A DNA stretch of 64,000 nt from the NCBI RefSeq assembly GCF_016808335.1, contig NC_053153.1, positions 32,807,172-32,871,171 of the forward strand. Direction: 5' to 3'. This DNA is from Panicum virgatum (taxonomy: Eukaryota > Streptophyta > Magnoliopsida > Poales > Poaceae). Positions within the stretch are counted from its first letter, which is position 1. Each line of letters starts with the position of its first letter. The notes beneath the pieces are model-generated. The model saw nothing but the letters and a program-made list of their open reading frames with translations. It had not been told where the DNA came from and made no database searches. The translations under genes and the position numbers were made by a program. Of the stretch, positions 22,831 to 33,934 are shown piece after piece.

Positions 22831-23240
22831 ATGGCTCCGTCCACCTCCCTTGGCAAGATCTCGCTCCCGAGGCAGCAGCGCCGCCTCCTCCAGCCTCTCA
22901 GCTCTCCAAAGCACAAGCGCGTTGCCGCCACACCCCCGGCTGTGTTGCTCCAAGAGTTGTTCGGGGATGCTCAGGCAGCTCAGCCTCCCAAGACGAGACG
23001 CGCCTCCGACGAGACTCTAGCCGTTCACGCTGGGGAGAAGCTCGGGAGGGGCGCGGACGGGGCCACCACGGACTCGATCGCGACGCCAATTGTGAGCGGC
23101 ACAACGCACTGGTTCAAGAGCTCCGAGGACCTCATCGCCTTCAAGGAAGGCCGGCGCCATAGCCACGAGTACGGCCGGTACAGCAACCCGACGGTGAAGG
23201 TCCTGGAGGACAAGATCAGCGCGCTGGAGAGAGCCGAGGC
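22831..23240 (+). CDS. CGS exon 1, part before the insertion
   Basis: It encodes the first 136 residues, up to the stretch ISALERAEA. The ATG at 22831 is the first in frame, follows a C-rich leader and has the context tcatggctc. The open frame then continues into the LTR for 43 nt and ends at 23283. A shortened transcript could use the LTR's own signals; that is inference. Confidence 0.85.
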
Positions 23241-23730
23241 TGTAGGTAAACGGGTAGGCTACGCTAGTATCACTACCGCATAAACCCAAGATACTTGCGA
23301 GTAGAAGATCATAGATCGTTACCACTAGACGCGCAGCGCAGCGGAAGAAGTCGCGCGTCGATGTAGAGGAAGTAGTCGATCACGTCCCACGAACCGAGCT
23401 CCTCGTACTTGATCCCAGCAGCCGATCAGCGCAGCAGTCGCAGCAGCGCCTCCACGGAGTCCACACGTACGGGGATGAAACGCCGGACGTCGGTGTGCTA
23501 GCACCGCACGCACGGCAAGGGACGGCGGCCGAGAGAGAGGGAGGGGCGGCGGCTAGGGAGGTGGCGCGGCTCAGGTCATCGCCCCCCTAGCCCCTCCCTC
23601 ATATATATAGGGCGTACTAATGGGCTTCTATCTCATAGGCCCATTAGTAACCCTAATCCCTCTTGGATCAATATCCACTTGGGCCTTTAAACCGTATTGT
23701 GATGATGGGCTCTTGGGCATATCACCAACA
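23241..23730 (-). repeat. 3' LTR of the CGS-resident copia element
   Basis: It is 490 bp with TG...CA ends. A minus-strand TATA-like atatatat lies near 23601-23609. The polypurine tract aagtgggagat abuts it at 23731-23742. Confidence 0.92.
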
Positions 23731-24680
23731 ATCTCCCACTTGCACTAGAGACAATCATACATGCAAGCTTTCCAACATTCCAAACCCCTTAAGTGTGTGA
23801 CCCGTTAGGTTCATGTGTAGGTGGTCGTGATCGGAAATCATTTCCGAATCACAAGTCAATAGCGGCACCTAGCAGGGCATAGTGACTCACAAATACACAT
23901 AAAGATCATATCGGCCGAACCATAGATATACTCATACACCGATCCCTTTGCCACACGATACCAGTCAAGCTCAAAGCGAGATGCGTGCCACCTTTGTGAT
24001 AGCTCGACCATTCTCTCGATCTAATAGTAGATTCTATTCATAACTAACCTTTAGTCATCATGATTAACTCTTTAATCACTTTGGCATGGCCATGCACTTT
24101 CAAATCCAACTATCTCGAGGGGCCCAGAGATATCTCTCCCGTTATCTAGGAGGGGCAAATTCCATCTTGATCCGCTCACATCTCATTCCATGTTTCATGA
24201 CATACCTGTAAGCTGCTTTTGTAACTACCCAGTCACGGAGTAGCGTTTAGCAGCCCCAAGATGCACCACTACACACAGTGAGAAACAATGGCGATCTCAG
24301 GTCTAAGGATTCAGTAGGTATAACACTCAAGAACAACTGATGGCACATACAAAATAACAATCCCAACATTGTCTTGGAGTGGGTCAATACAACACCATGT
24401 TCACCAACATGTGTCCACATCATTAATCCGATATCTCCATATCCATGATCCGTGAAACATGATCATCAATTAATGCATGTGCTAGTCTCAACGTCGTTGT
24501 TGTCCCACACAACGACATAAACTAGGGATAATTTAGAATCATATCATTTTCAACAAAGAGTTTCACGAACAAGTCACATACTTGATAATCAATGTAAAAT
24601 AATCATCCATGGAACAAATAACAATTATTTATCATTACATAAACATACTCATGACACAAAATCTCCCACGCACACTAGAA

Positions 24681-27500
24681 TCACTGATGTAAGTATCTAA
24701 TACCCATAGATCTCATGTGCGCCTCATGCTTTGATTGTGGGAGAGGCTTCGTCAACGGATCAGCAACGTTTGAATCCGTGTGCACCTTGCAAACCTTCAC
24801 ATCACCTCTCTCAACAAAGTTACGGATGAGGTGATACTTTCGCAGTATATGTCTGGACTTCTTAGTTATTCTAGGCTCCTTTGCTAGTGCAACGGCACCA
24901 CTATTATCACAATAGAGGTCCACTGGACTGGACGCACTAGGAACAACACCCAAGTCAGAAACAAACTTTCTGATCCAAACAGCTTCTTTTGCAGCTTCGG
25001 AAGCTGCAATATACTCGGCCTCTGTCGTCGAATCAGCCACCGTATCTTGCTTGGAACTCTTCCAGCTCACTGCCCCACCATTGAGGCAGAAAACAAAACC
25101 GGATTGCGATTTGGAGTCATCTTTGTCTGTTTGAAAACTAGCATCGGTGTAACCCTTTACAAGGAGCTCATCTTCGCCTCCAAATATTAGGAACATATCC
25201 TTAGTTCTTCTCAAGTACTTAAGGATACTCTTTACAATTGTCCAGTGAGGTTCACCGAAATCTGACTGATACCTGCTCGTAACACTTAGAGCAAAGGAAA
25301 CATCTGGGCGCGTGCAAAGCATAGCATACATGATCGACCCTATGGCTGAAGCATAAGGAATCGTACTCATCCTCTTTTGCTCATCAGGTGTCGTAGCACA
25401 CTGACTCTTGCTTAGAGTAATGCCATGTGACATTGGCAAGAAACCTTTCTTGGAATCTTGCATATTGAACCGATTCAGTATCTTGTCAATGTACGTGTCT
25501 TGGCTCAATCCAATTAGCCTTTTTGATCTATCTCTATAGATCCTAATACCCAGAATATAAGCCGCCTCTCCTAAATCCTTCATCGAAAAACTCTTTTTCA
25601 ATGAGGTTTTAACGGCTTCAAGCATTGGAATATCATTTCCGATCAGTAATATGTCATCCACATATAGGACCAGAAACACAAGTGCGCTCCCACTAGCCTT
25701 TTTGTAAACACAAGGCTCATCTTCATTCTTGATGAAGCCAAACCCTTTGACTACCTCATCAAAACGAATATTCCAACTCCGAGATGCTTGCTTCAATCCA
25801 TAGATGGACCTCTGAAGCTTACATATTTTCCCAGCATTTTTAGGATTGACAAAACCTTCAGGCTGTGTCATATACACATCCTCACTTAGATGTCCATTAA
25901 GGAAAGCGGTTTTGACATCCATTTGCCATATCTCATAGTCATAATATGCGGCAATTGCTAGGAGAATCCGAACAGACTTTAGCATTGCGACGGGCGAAAA
26001 GGTTTCCTCATAGTCAACACCTTGAATTTGTCGGAAACCTTTCGCCACCAATCGTGCCTTATAGATGTGAACATTTCCATCCATGTCTAATTTTTTCTTA
26101 AAAATTCACTTACAATCGACAGGTCTTACACTGTCAATCTGATCGACCAAGTTCCAAACTTGATTATCATGCATGGATTTTAACTCGGATTCCATGGCTT
26201 CAAGCCATTTGTCGGAGTCGGGTCCCATCATTGCTTCTTTGTAGGTCAAGGGCTCATCATTTTCCATCAATAATACATGGCGCTCCTCCGTAATAAGGAG
26301 GTTGAGCTTGTCAGTAACGCGACGTGCCCTTATAGACCTTCGTGGGGCTGGTGCCTCAACTACGGGTTGTGCAACATCTTGCACATCCCGTGGATCTTCA
26401 GTGGGTGCTGAAACAATTTCGGGTGTTTCCTGAATTTCTTCAAGTTGCACCTTGCTCCCACTAAATCCTTTTGAGAGAAACTCCTTTTCTAAGAAAACAC
26501 CATTGCGAGCGACAAACACTTTGCCTTCCGCCTTATTGTAAAAATAATATCCTTTGGTTTCCCTAGGATACCCCACAAAGAAACATTTGTCTGACTTTGG
26601 AGTGAGCTTATCTGACATCAAACGTTTGACATAAGCCTCACATCCCCAAACTTTGAGAAAAGATAATCCGGGACGCTTCCCAGTCCATATCTCATATGGT
26701 GTCTTCTCAACAGACTTACTTGGAACCCTATTCAGTGTGAACGCAGCAGTTTCAAGAGCATAACTCCAAAATGACAATGGAAGATCAGCTTGGCTCATCA
26801 TGGACCTAACCATGTCCAACAAGGTTCGGTTCCTCCGTTCGGATACCCCATTCCATTGAGGCGTTCCGGGCGGAGTTAGCTGCGGAATAATTCCACATTG
26901 TTTCAAATGATCACCAAATTCAAGGCTCAAATATTCTCCTCCACGATCAGATCGCAGAAATTTAATTGTCTTGCCTAATTGATTTTGTACTTCATTCTGA
27001 AATTCTTTGAACTTTTCAAACGATTCAGACTTGTGCCTCATTAAGTAGATATAGCCATATCTACTAAAGTCATCAGTGAAAGTAATGAAGTACTGAAAAC
27101 CACCTCTGGCTATTGAGCTCATTGGTCCACATACATCGGTATGTACAAGTCCCAACAAGTCACTCGCCCTCTCACTCTGACCAGTGAAAGGCGCTTTGGT
27201 CATCTTTCCAAGCAAACAAGACTCACATGTGTCAAATGATTCAAAATCAAATGAGATTAACAATCCATCTTTATGGAGTTGTTCAATGCGCTTCTCATTT
27301 ATATGACCTAAGCGACAATGCCAAATAAAAGTGGGATTCAAATCATTTGGTCTAAGCCTCTTAGTATTAATGTTACAGACAGATTTATCCTCAAGATCAA
27401 GAACATATAATCCATTCACCAATGGACAATGAGCATAAAAAATACCATTACAAAAGATAGAACAATGTTTGTTCTCAATTACAATCTTAAAATCATCCAA
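24681..27500 (-). pseudogene. Copia pol: integrase, reverse transcriptase, RNase H
   Basis: The integrase part is 27500-26106, with the zinc-binding pattern starting WHCRLGHI and ending CESCLLGK, then the catalytic core with HTDVCGP, DDFSRYG and ERRNRTLLD. The reverse transcriptase and RNase H part is 26084-24681, with the polymerase motif YVDDILLIG and RNase H motifs STTEAEYIA and DNSGAVALA. A TGA at about 26085-26107, where relatives have tryptophan before IFK, separates the two open parts. The rest is continuously open. Together with the gag lesions, this copy could not have moved itself and was probably mobilised in trans. Confidence 0.88.
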
Positions 27501-28662
27501 CTTCTTCCAAACACGAAGAAGAAATAATGTTCTTGCTCAAAGCAGGAATGCAATACCAATTATTTAATTCCAAAACTAATCCGGAGGGTAGAGACAAGTG
27601 GTAGGTGCCGACCGCCAACACCGCAACCTTTGCGCCATTGCCGACCCGAACGTCCAACTCGCCTCTTGCAAATCTTCTAGTCTCACTTAGACCCTGCAAT
27701 GATTTGCAAGTGTGAATCATCGATCTAGTATCAAATACCCATGATTCACTAGAAGATAATGCAATATTTATTTCTATAACATTTATACCTGAAGTGGAAG
27801 TCTCACTTCCCTTCTTCTTCTTCTTTTCTTCCAAGTACTTCTTGCAGTTCCTAGACCAATGTCCCTTTTCATGACAGTGGAAGCATTCATCTTCAGAAGT
27901 AGGGCCAGATTTGGCCTTAGGTGCTGGCTTTAGCTTAGAGCCCGAAGACTCACCACCGGAACTCTTTTCCTTGCCTTTACCTTTGGGATTAGGAGGCGTC
28001 CAACGCTTCCTCTTTTTGTTCCCCTTCTGAATCATCATCACATGATTCGGATTCTTCTTAATGCTCTCCTCTGCTGTTTTTAGCATCCCATGCAACTCAC
28101 TCAATGTTTTATCCAAGCCATTCATCTGAAAGTTCATGATAAAAGGCTCATAGCTCGCCGGGAGCGACTGGAGAATAACATCAGTAGCCAAGTCTTGGTG
28201 AAGTTCAGAACCAAGTCTATCCAAAGTCTCAATGTAACCAATCATTTTGATCACATGAGGACTGACTGGGCTACCTTCTGCCAGCTTGCACGCAAACAAG
28301 GACTTTGAGATATTGAACCTCTCAGTCCTGGCTTGGTTCTGAAACATCCCACGCAGCCCCTCGATCATGGTATGAGCATCTGCATGCTCATACTGCTTCT
28401 GCAGATCAGGGGACATGGTGGCGAGCATCAGACAGCTGACATCAAGTGAGTCATTGCAGTGCTTCTCATAAGCTCTGTGATCAGCAGCAGTTGCATTGTC
28501 AGGGAGATCATCAGGATATGGCTGCTCAAGAACATACTCCTTTTTCTCTTGTCTGAGAACAATTCTCAGATTGCGGTACCAATCAATAAAGTTTGTTCCA
28601 TTCAACTTTTCTTTCTCAAGAACAGAACGCAAATTAAAAGCGGAATAGTTACTGGCAGACAT
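27493..28662 (-). pseudogene. Copia gag plus protease start (389 codons)
   Basis: Gag forms the cytoplasmic virus-like particle. It starts with an ATG followed by SASNYSAFNL and has the UBN2-like capsid region (LNGTNFIDWYRNLRIVLR, about residues 19-36). A basic linker follows, then one CCHC knuckle (CFHCHEKGHWSRNC) and the start of the aspartic protease. Two problems are visible. The protease motif reads FDTRS where DTG/DSG is required, and the frame ends at 27493 one base out of register with integrase, so an indel separates gag and pol. Confidence 0.85.
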
Positions 28663-30015
28663 GATCTACAACATTAAAGTAAAGCAAGATTTCAGCACTA
28701 AGTTTATGTAAAAACTTTCATTAACTGATTTAACAAAAGACAACCTACTATATCAAAGTCATCTTCCCTCTAATGATATATAGTAGTTCAAGATCCATAA
28801 TCACTAAAATTCTAGTGAGCTTTAGCATCACGGCTAGAAAAGTAGTGATACAGGTAAGTAACAAATTACTAATCACATCTCTATGCGACTCTTGTTTGTT
28901 GGGTGGCATCCAATGCCCCGGCCCCAACCCTATGCCTTAAAGCCCAAAACTGTTTTGATAGCTTTGCTGAGTAAACCAATACTATGCTTGTGAATGTCCG
29001 ACATCCACCCTATACAAAAGTGATAGCTGAGGGTACTCTACTTTGGTAAACCTACCACACAACGATCAAAATTTATAGGTGCAGCTATTGGTAAAAGGCA
29101 TCAAAAACTCAAACTTTTCTGAGGGAAGCTATTCTATCATGATTAAAGCATCCACCATATGTAAAAGCATGAAAGAATAGTATGACAGGAAAATAAATAT
29201 CACAGGCATATAATCATATTATATTATGAATAGTATGGCCTCTTGCATCACAATGGGCTCCATCGCCATGGCTCCAAGGTGACCTCCATTGCCATCCGTC
29301 CTGTCTTGTGGTGATCATCATCGCCATCATGATTGAAACCTCCATGAAAAGATACTAAGCTACTACATCTAATAGCTAGTGAAATAATTACATGAGGATT
29401 CAAACATCACAAGTCGACACGCAGGTCGTTATACAATAATGGTGCAACCTCAACCCGGTTTGTGTTAACTTGCGACACGCAGGCCGCACAAATCATCACA
29501 TACATCATCACATGACATTGAGGCCATACCATTCACATCACACCCTGCAAAAACAAGTTAGGCGTACGACGTGTTCTACCAAAGTAGCGCTTGGGAAGCC
29601 GCTACAGCGAGAAAGCAACGGCGGTCCCTATGAAAATCTCATCAGAGTGATCGCATCACCTCAAATCCGAGCCATTCATAATGCCTCAATTTTCACTAGG
29701 TCAATCACCTTGACCGTGCAAACTTTGCACTTGAGAAGACTGCATCTACACATGACCTTGATCTATTGGTTCAATCTGCTGACTATGCACACAGTTAGTC
29801 CCGATGGTGATTCCAGCCGGTAGGGACATGTCGTATGCATAACAGAGAAAGAACACAAACTAATCTTTTGTCACATGCCGCGCAATCAACTCGCTCCAGT
29901 TTTAACCCCTTATGACCAATTGATCTAATCAAACCGTGCAAAAGTAATAGATCCAATCTACTACAACAACATATCACCTATATGCAAAAGATCCAGACCA
30001 AAAACTACGCAAGAT
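28663..30015 (-). other. Long untranslated leader of the copia element
   Basis: About 1.35 kb between the primer-binding site and gag start has no long minus-strand ORF. It is unusually long for a copia leader and may hold packaging signals. No second element is visible in it. Confidence 0.6.
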
Positions 30016-30028
30016 GGCTCTGGTACCA
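30016..30028 (-). promoter_or_regulatory. Primer-binding site (initiator tRNA-Met)
   Basis: The minus strand reads tggtaccagagcc one base after the LTR end, one mismatch from the usual tggtatcagagc. Confidence 0.8.
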
Positions 30029-30029
30029 C

Positions 30030-30520
30030 TGTAGGTAAACGGGTAGGCTACGCTAGCATCACTACTGCATAAACCCAAGATACTTGCGAGTAGAAGATCA
30101 TAGATCGTTACCACTAGACGCGCAGCGCAGCGGAAGAAGTCGCGCGTCGATGTAGAGGAAGTAGTCGATCACGTCCCACGAACCGAGCTCCTCGTACTTG
30201 ATCCCAGCAGCCGATCAGCGCAGCAGTCGCAGCAGCGCCTCCACGGAGTCCACACGTACGGGGATGAAACGCCGGACGTCGGTGTGCTAGCACCGCACGC
30301 ACGGCAAGGGCGGCGGCCGAGAGAGAGGGAGGGGCGGCGGCTAGGGAGGTGGCGCGGCTCAGGTCATCGCCCCCCTAGCCCCTCCCTCATATATATATAG
30401 GGCGTACTAATGGGCTTCTATCTCATAGGCCCATTAGTAACCCTAATCCCTCTTGGATCAATATCCACTTGGGCCTTTAAACCGTATTGTGATGATGGGC
30501 TCTTGGGCATATCACCAACA
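30030..30520 (-). repeat. 5' LTR (promoter LTR) of the CGS-resident copia element
   Basis: It is 491 bp and nearly identical to 23241-23730. A TATA-like atatatata run at about 30389-30399 on the minus strand would drive element transcription away from the downstream CGS exons and antisense to CGS exon 1. Confidence 0.92.
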
Positions 30521-30525
30521 GAGGC

Positions 30526-31024
30526 GACCCTAGTCACGTCGTCAGGCATGAACGCCATCGTGGCAACTCTGCTCGCGCTCGTGCCGCCGGGCGGCCACAT
30601 CGTGACGACCACTGACTGCTACAGCGAGGCGCGCGCCTTCATCGGCGATAGGCTCTCCAAGATGGGCATCAGGTCCACATTCATCGACCTCGACGACATG
30701 GAGTCGCTACAGGCCGTCCTTGACCAGAATGATGTGACTCTCGTCTACGCCGACTCCCCCACAAACCCACTGCTCAAGTGCGTGGACATCAGGCTGGTTG
30801 CGGAGTTGTGCCACCGGAAGGGTGCCCTTGTGTGCATCGACAGCACGCTCGCGTCGCCCATCAACCAGAAGCCGCTCACCCTCGGTGCCGACATCGTCGT
30901 GCACTCCGCTACAAAGTACATGGCCGGCCACCACGATGTCATTGCCGGATGCGTTAGCGGCTCGGAGGCACTCATCTCCAAAATACGGGCATGGCAGCAC
31001 GACCTTGGCGGCGCTATCAGTCCG
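30526..31024 (+). CDS. CGS exon 1, part after the insertion
   Basis: Once one gaggc copy is removed, reading resumes in the same frame at Ala137 (A-T-L-V-T-S-S-G). It carries the central PLP-binding fold, including DSPTNPLLKCVDI and the Schiff-base lysine codon at 30914-30916. It ends at a canonical donor (ccg/gtacgt, 31024/31025). Confidence 0.88.
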
Positions 31025-31111
31025 GTACGTCTGCATCTCAACATTATGAGCACTGATTTCCTTTGATATTCCTCCAAATTGTTATACTGATTGTGCTCCT
31101 AAATTATGCAG
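31025..31111 (+). other. CGS intron (87 bp)
   Basis: It has canonical GT...AG ends (gtacgt ... attatgcag), is T-rich near the acceptor, and lies between complete codons (phase 0). Conserved protein sequence (GGAISP / NAAYMIIRG) continues across it. Confidence 0.85.
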
Positions 31112-31558
31112 AATGCGGCTTACATGATCATACGCGGGCTTAAGACGATGGCCCTTCGTGTTGAGGCACATAACCTTACGGCACTGCAGATGGCACGCCT
31201 CCTGGAGTGCCACCCGAAGATTGAACGGGTGCACTACCCGGGGCTAGAGAGTAACCCATGGCACCAAGTCGCCAAGAGTCAGATGACCGGGTATGGCGGC
31301 GTTGTCAGCTTCGAGGTCAAATCAGACCTCTGCGGCACCATGAGGTTCGTCGATGCACTGGAAATCCCCTTGATCGCAACATCGCTTGGCGGTTGCGAGA
31401 GCCTGGTGCAGCAGCCGGCAGTCATGTCATTCTGGGGAAAGAGTGATGAGGAGAAGGCCAGGAACGGGATCAAGGACAACCTGGTGAGGTTCAGTTTCGG
31501 GATCGAGAAGTTTGAGGATTTGAGGGACGACGTTCTCCAAGCATTGGAGAAGATTTAG
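31112..31558 (+). CDS. CGS exon 2
   Basis: It encodes the last 148 residues of the Cys/Met-metabolism PLP fold: RGLKTMALRVEAHN, the TGYGGVVSFEV strand, GGCESLVQQPAVMS, which contains conserved active-site loop sequence, and the closing IKDNLVRFSFGIE. The stop is TAG at 31556-31558. No damage is seen. Confidence 0.88.
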   Translation, partial: NAAYMIIRGLKTMALRVEAHNLTALQMARLLECHPKIERVHYPGLESNPWHQVAKSQMTGYGGVVSFEVKSDLCGTMRFVDALEIPLIATSLGGCESLVQQPAVMSFWGKSDEEKARNGIKDNLVRFSFGIEKFEDLRDDVLQALEKI

Positions 31559-31724
31559 GATTAACTCATGAAAAATATTTTTGTAGGATTTGTAGATTTT
31601 AGTTGGGTGGCTAGCTAGAACTTCTTTGTACATGTATTGAGAGTCTGCTAACTTCAAAGTTCATTCTTAGGATATTCATTTATTCAAAATAACTATTGGC
31701 TCAGAGATTACAGTTTTTTTGTCT
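31559..31724. other. CGS 3' flank
   Basis: This is probably the 3' UTR. It is AT-rich and no strict AATAAA was identified. It is followed directly by a MITE. Confidence 0.5.
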
Positions 31725-31726
31725 TA

Positions 31727-31983
31727 CTTCATCCGTCCTTAAATGTAAGGCATTTTACTTTATCCTAAGTCAAAATAGTCTAAGTTTGACCAAATTTATA
31801 GAAAAAATATTAGCATCTAACACTTCAAATAAGTAAATTATGAAAATTCGTTTCATGATGGATTTAATTATTCTCATTTGACATTCAAAATATTATTACT
31901 CTTTTCTATAAACATGCTCAAACTTAAAATGGTTGACTTAGGGAGGCAAACCAAAGTGTCTTAACATTTCAAGACGGAGGGAG
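31727..31983. mobile_element. Stowaway (Tc1/mariner-type) MITE, 257 bp
   Basis: The terminal inverted repeats are cttcatccgtccttaaatg and catttcaagacggagggag, matching the grass Stowaway end CTCCCTCCGT. The flanking TA dinucleotides (31725-31726 and 31984-31985) are the target duplication. Length and AT-richness are typical. Confidence 0.92.
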
Positions 31984-31985
31984 TA

Positions 31986-32565
31986 TATCACTTAAGCAGT
32001 TAACAATAAAACCTACATGATTCATTAGGATATATTTTATTCAAAAGGCCCATTTGCTCACCGATAAATGTTCAATCATTGCCATTATGAACTTTATGTG
32101 AGAACACTACTTTTTGTGCCCATCAAAAATTTTATGTAGATTTTGGTGGCGCTATCATTGTAAACTTTCAAGCCATAATGACGTAGCCCTTTGTCTTGTA
32201 GATAGTAGACCAGGCTGAGCCTTTATTTGAAAACTAAAAGGACTCAGCTAAGGAAAATTGCATAAATTTTTTATGATCCAGCGATGAGTTGATGATTTCA
32301 TTTCATTTCCTACTTGTAGATTGAGAGAGGAATCTCTGCTTTTCCTCGGTGCAATGTTTGGTGCAATTTTTTAGTGAAAGAAGAGATTTGCTTTGTTTGA
32401 GAAGAAAGTTCATAATAATATGGGCAATGTGATGGTTTCATTCAAACATTTCAGTTTTTGTCAGTATTTAAGTTGTAACTATGATGACATTGCGGATGAC
32501 ACTGAAAACTGATAGATTGAGTTCTCACTAACTAGATCTTACTCACTAGTTGTGTGTCTGCACAG
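31986..32565. other. Intergenic AT-rich sequence
   Basis: No ORF, repeat or element end was recognised. Confidence 0.5.
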
Positions 32566-33031
32566 CAGTTCTGGTTCAGCGTGCCACTGCCCCTGAACCT
32601 ATCCCGTCTGACGCCGGGCTGTAAATCTAGTTTATTTGCTGATTGGTGGAAGAAATCTTGGAAGAGAATTCAGAAACAAGTACCAAAGCAATTCAAATCG
32701 CTAGTAATTCTTGGAGCCTAGATTCTTTGGAAACATATGGAGCTGCACTGAATTTTTTGGGAACTTTCAGGCCTTCAAGGATGAATCCCACTTATGGCAA
32801 ATTTCTGGAGCCAATGGGCTTACTGCCCTGGACCTAGAAAGAGTTGTAGTGCCTGATTAGAGGTGGTCTAGTTGTGGTCACGTCCCTGGTGTTTTTTTTT
32901 TGCATGTAATAGTTATCCTAAAACACCTATTTCTCTCATTATAGTCCAAGGTGAGGTGATGGTTTTGTACTTAGATTTTCTTTCTATCTTAATACAAAGA
33001 TACATAGCTCTCTTGCGTGTTCGAGAAAAAA
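32566..33031 (+). mobile_element. LINE 3' end fragment
   Basis: Plus-strand translation around 32625-32740 gives the C-terminal plant LINE signature (DWWKKSWKRIQKQ, then LVILGAWILWK). The 3' end has atacatagctctcttgcgtgttcgag followed by an A-rich tail, the usual end of grass LINEs. The 5' side is truncated, as is common for LINE copies. Several stops are present. Confidence 0.7.
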
Positions 33032-33218
33032 AGAATCTTGTTTGAAACACTTATCTTATTTTTTTAAAAAAAGATATCAAACCCTTTAGGAGGTACTCGC
33101 ATGATCTTTCAAGTAACTAGTTGGATGCCTCTCAACTAGAGGCTCTACCAGCCAAACTATTGCTTGGTTTTCTATCAAAATCATTCTATGGTATTTTATT
33201 TTGGTGAATGCAAGTGTA

Positions 33219-33392
33219 TGTCAATGTTTTTACCGCCATCCTATCTAGAGATACCCTAAGATAAGAGATTTTTTTGTGAGAGATCGCCGGATAAAAACGA
33301 ATCATTCAAATAGATTTGGAAAAAACAATTAGCTGATACCCTAAGAAAAAACAATGTTTTTACCGCCAGGCTACCTAGAGATACCCCGAACC
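33219..33392. repeat. Direct repeat, about 38 bp, 133 bp apart
   Basis: aatgtttttaccgcca followed by ctatctagagataccc/ctacctagagataccc occurs at about 33219 and 33352. 33032-33930 is otherwise AT-rich with no gene seen. Confidence 0.7.
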
Positions 33393-33934
33393 TTAAATCC
33401 AAATCCTAAATTTGGAAAAAGGATAACAAATTTGATCTTAAGAAAGTGCAAAATCCAAAGTATAACAAATTTATTGTTTTCTTTTCAAAAGTAAGAAAGA
33501 AATCAAGTTTAATTTGGTTGCACAAACCTTATTCCTGAACCGATATGGCGAAAATGAGAAAGAAGTTAATGAGGTAATATATGGCCCAACAGAAAAGAAA
33601 CCCTATAAGATCCACTCGGCTTTGCTGTTCTGCTGGCTTTCCAGGCTAAATCCAACTTCGGCTGGATTTCGTGCGTGGACCGTCATGGGGCAGTTTTTCA
33701 ATTCGTAGTGTGTGGTAAACAAATAACCCAACTGCAGACCATCAATTTAAAATAACAACGAAGCCTGCTTACCCTAGCCAATCCAGAATAGGGTCTGATT
33801 TAATTTGATAAGTCCTTTGCGTTCCTATCTTCAGCCCGCCGTTGTCCCTGTTTAGTCATTGAGGAGGGTGCCATCTTGTGTTTCTATATAGTCGCCACTC
33901 CACTCACGTTACAATATTTCTACTGCCACCTCAC

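Larger units (their letters stand above)
23241..30520 (-). mobile_element. Complete young Ty1/copia element inserted in CGS exon 1
   Basis: The LTRs are 23241-23730 and 30030-30520 (minus orientation starts tgttggtgat). The target duplication gaggc is at 23236-23240 and 30521-30525. By eye the LTRs differ by two substitutions and two short indels, about 0.4% substitution. At the commonly used grass rate of 1.3e-8 per site per year this is roughly 0.15 million years. Order in element sense: 5' LTR, primer-binding site, leader of about 1.35 kb, gag-protease, integrase, reverse transcriptase/RNase H, 3' region with polypurine tract, 3' LTR. Coding lesions are described under the genes. Confidence 0.95.
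22831..31558 (+). pseudogene. Cystathionine gamma-synthase-like gene, exon 1 split by a copia insertion
   Basis: CGS is a plastid PLP enzyme that joins O-phosphohomoserine and cysteine into cystathionine, the first committed step to methionine. Without the insertion the gene has two exons (22831-23240 joined to 30526-31024, then 31112-31558) encoding 451 residues with no other stop or frameshift. Visible features are a short basic N-terminus (possible transit peptide), LAVHAGEKLGRG, the cofactor-binding EYGRYSNPT, TSSGMNAI, the PLP lysine in HSATKYMAGHHDV (about residue 267) and the C-terminal family end IKDNLVRFSFG. The conserved MTO1 peptide near the N-terminus of the main plant CGS, which controls its mRNA stability, is absent, so this looks like a CGS2-type paralogue. 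As it stands, translation runs into the LTR and stops after 150 residues (23281-23283), before the catalytic lysine. Methionine gamma-lyase-like function is a less likely alternative. Confidence 0.88.
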
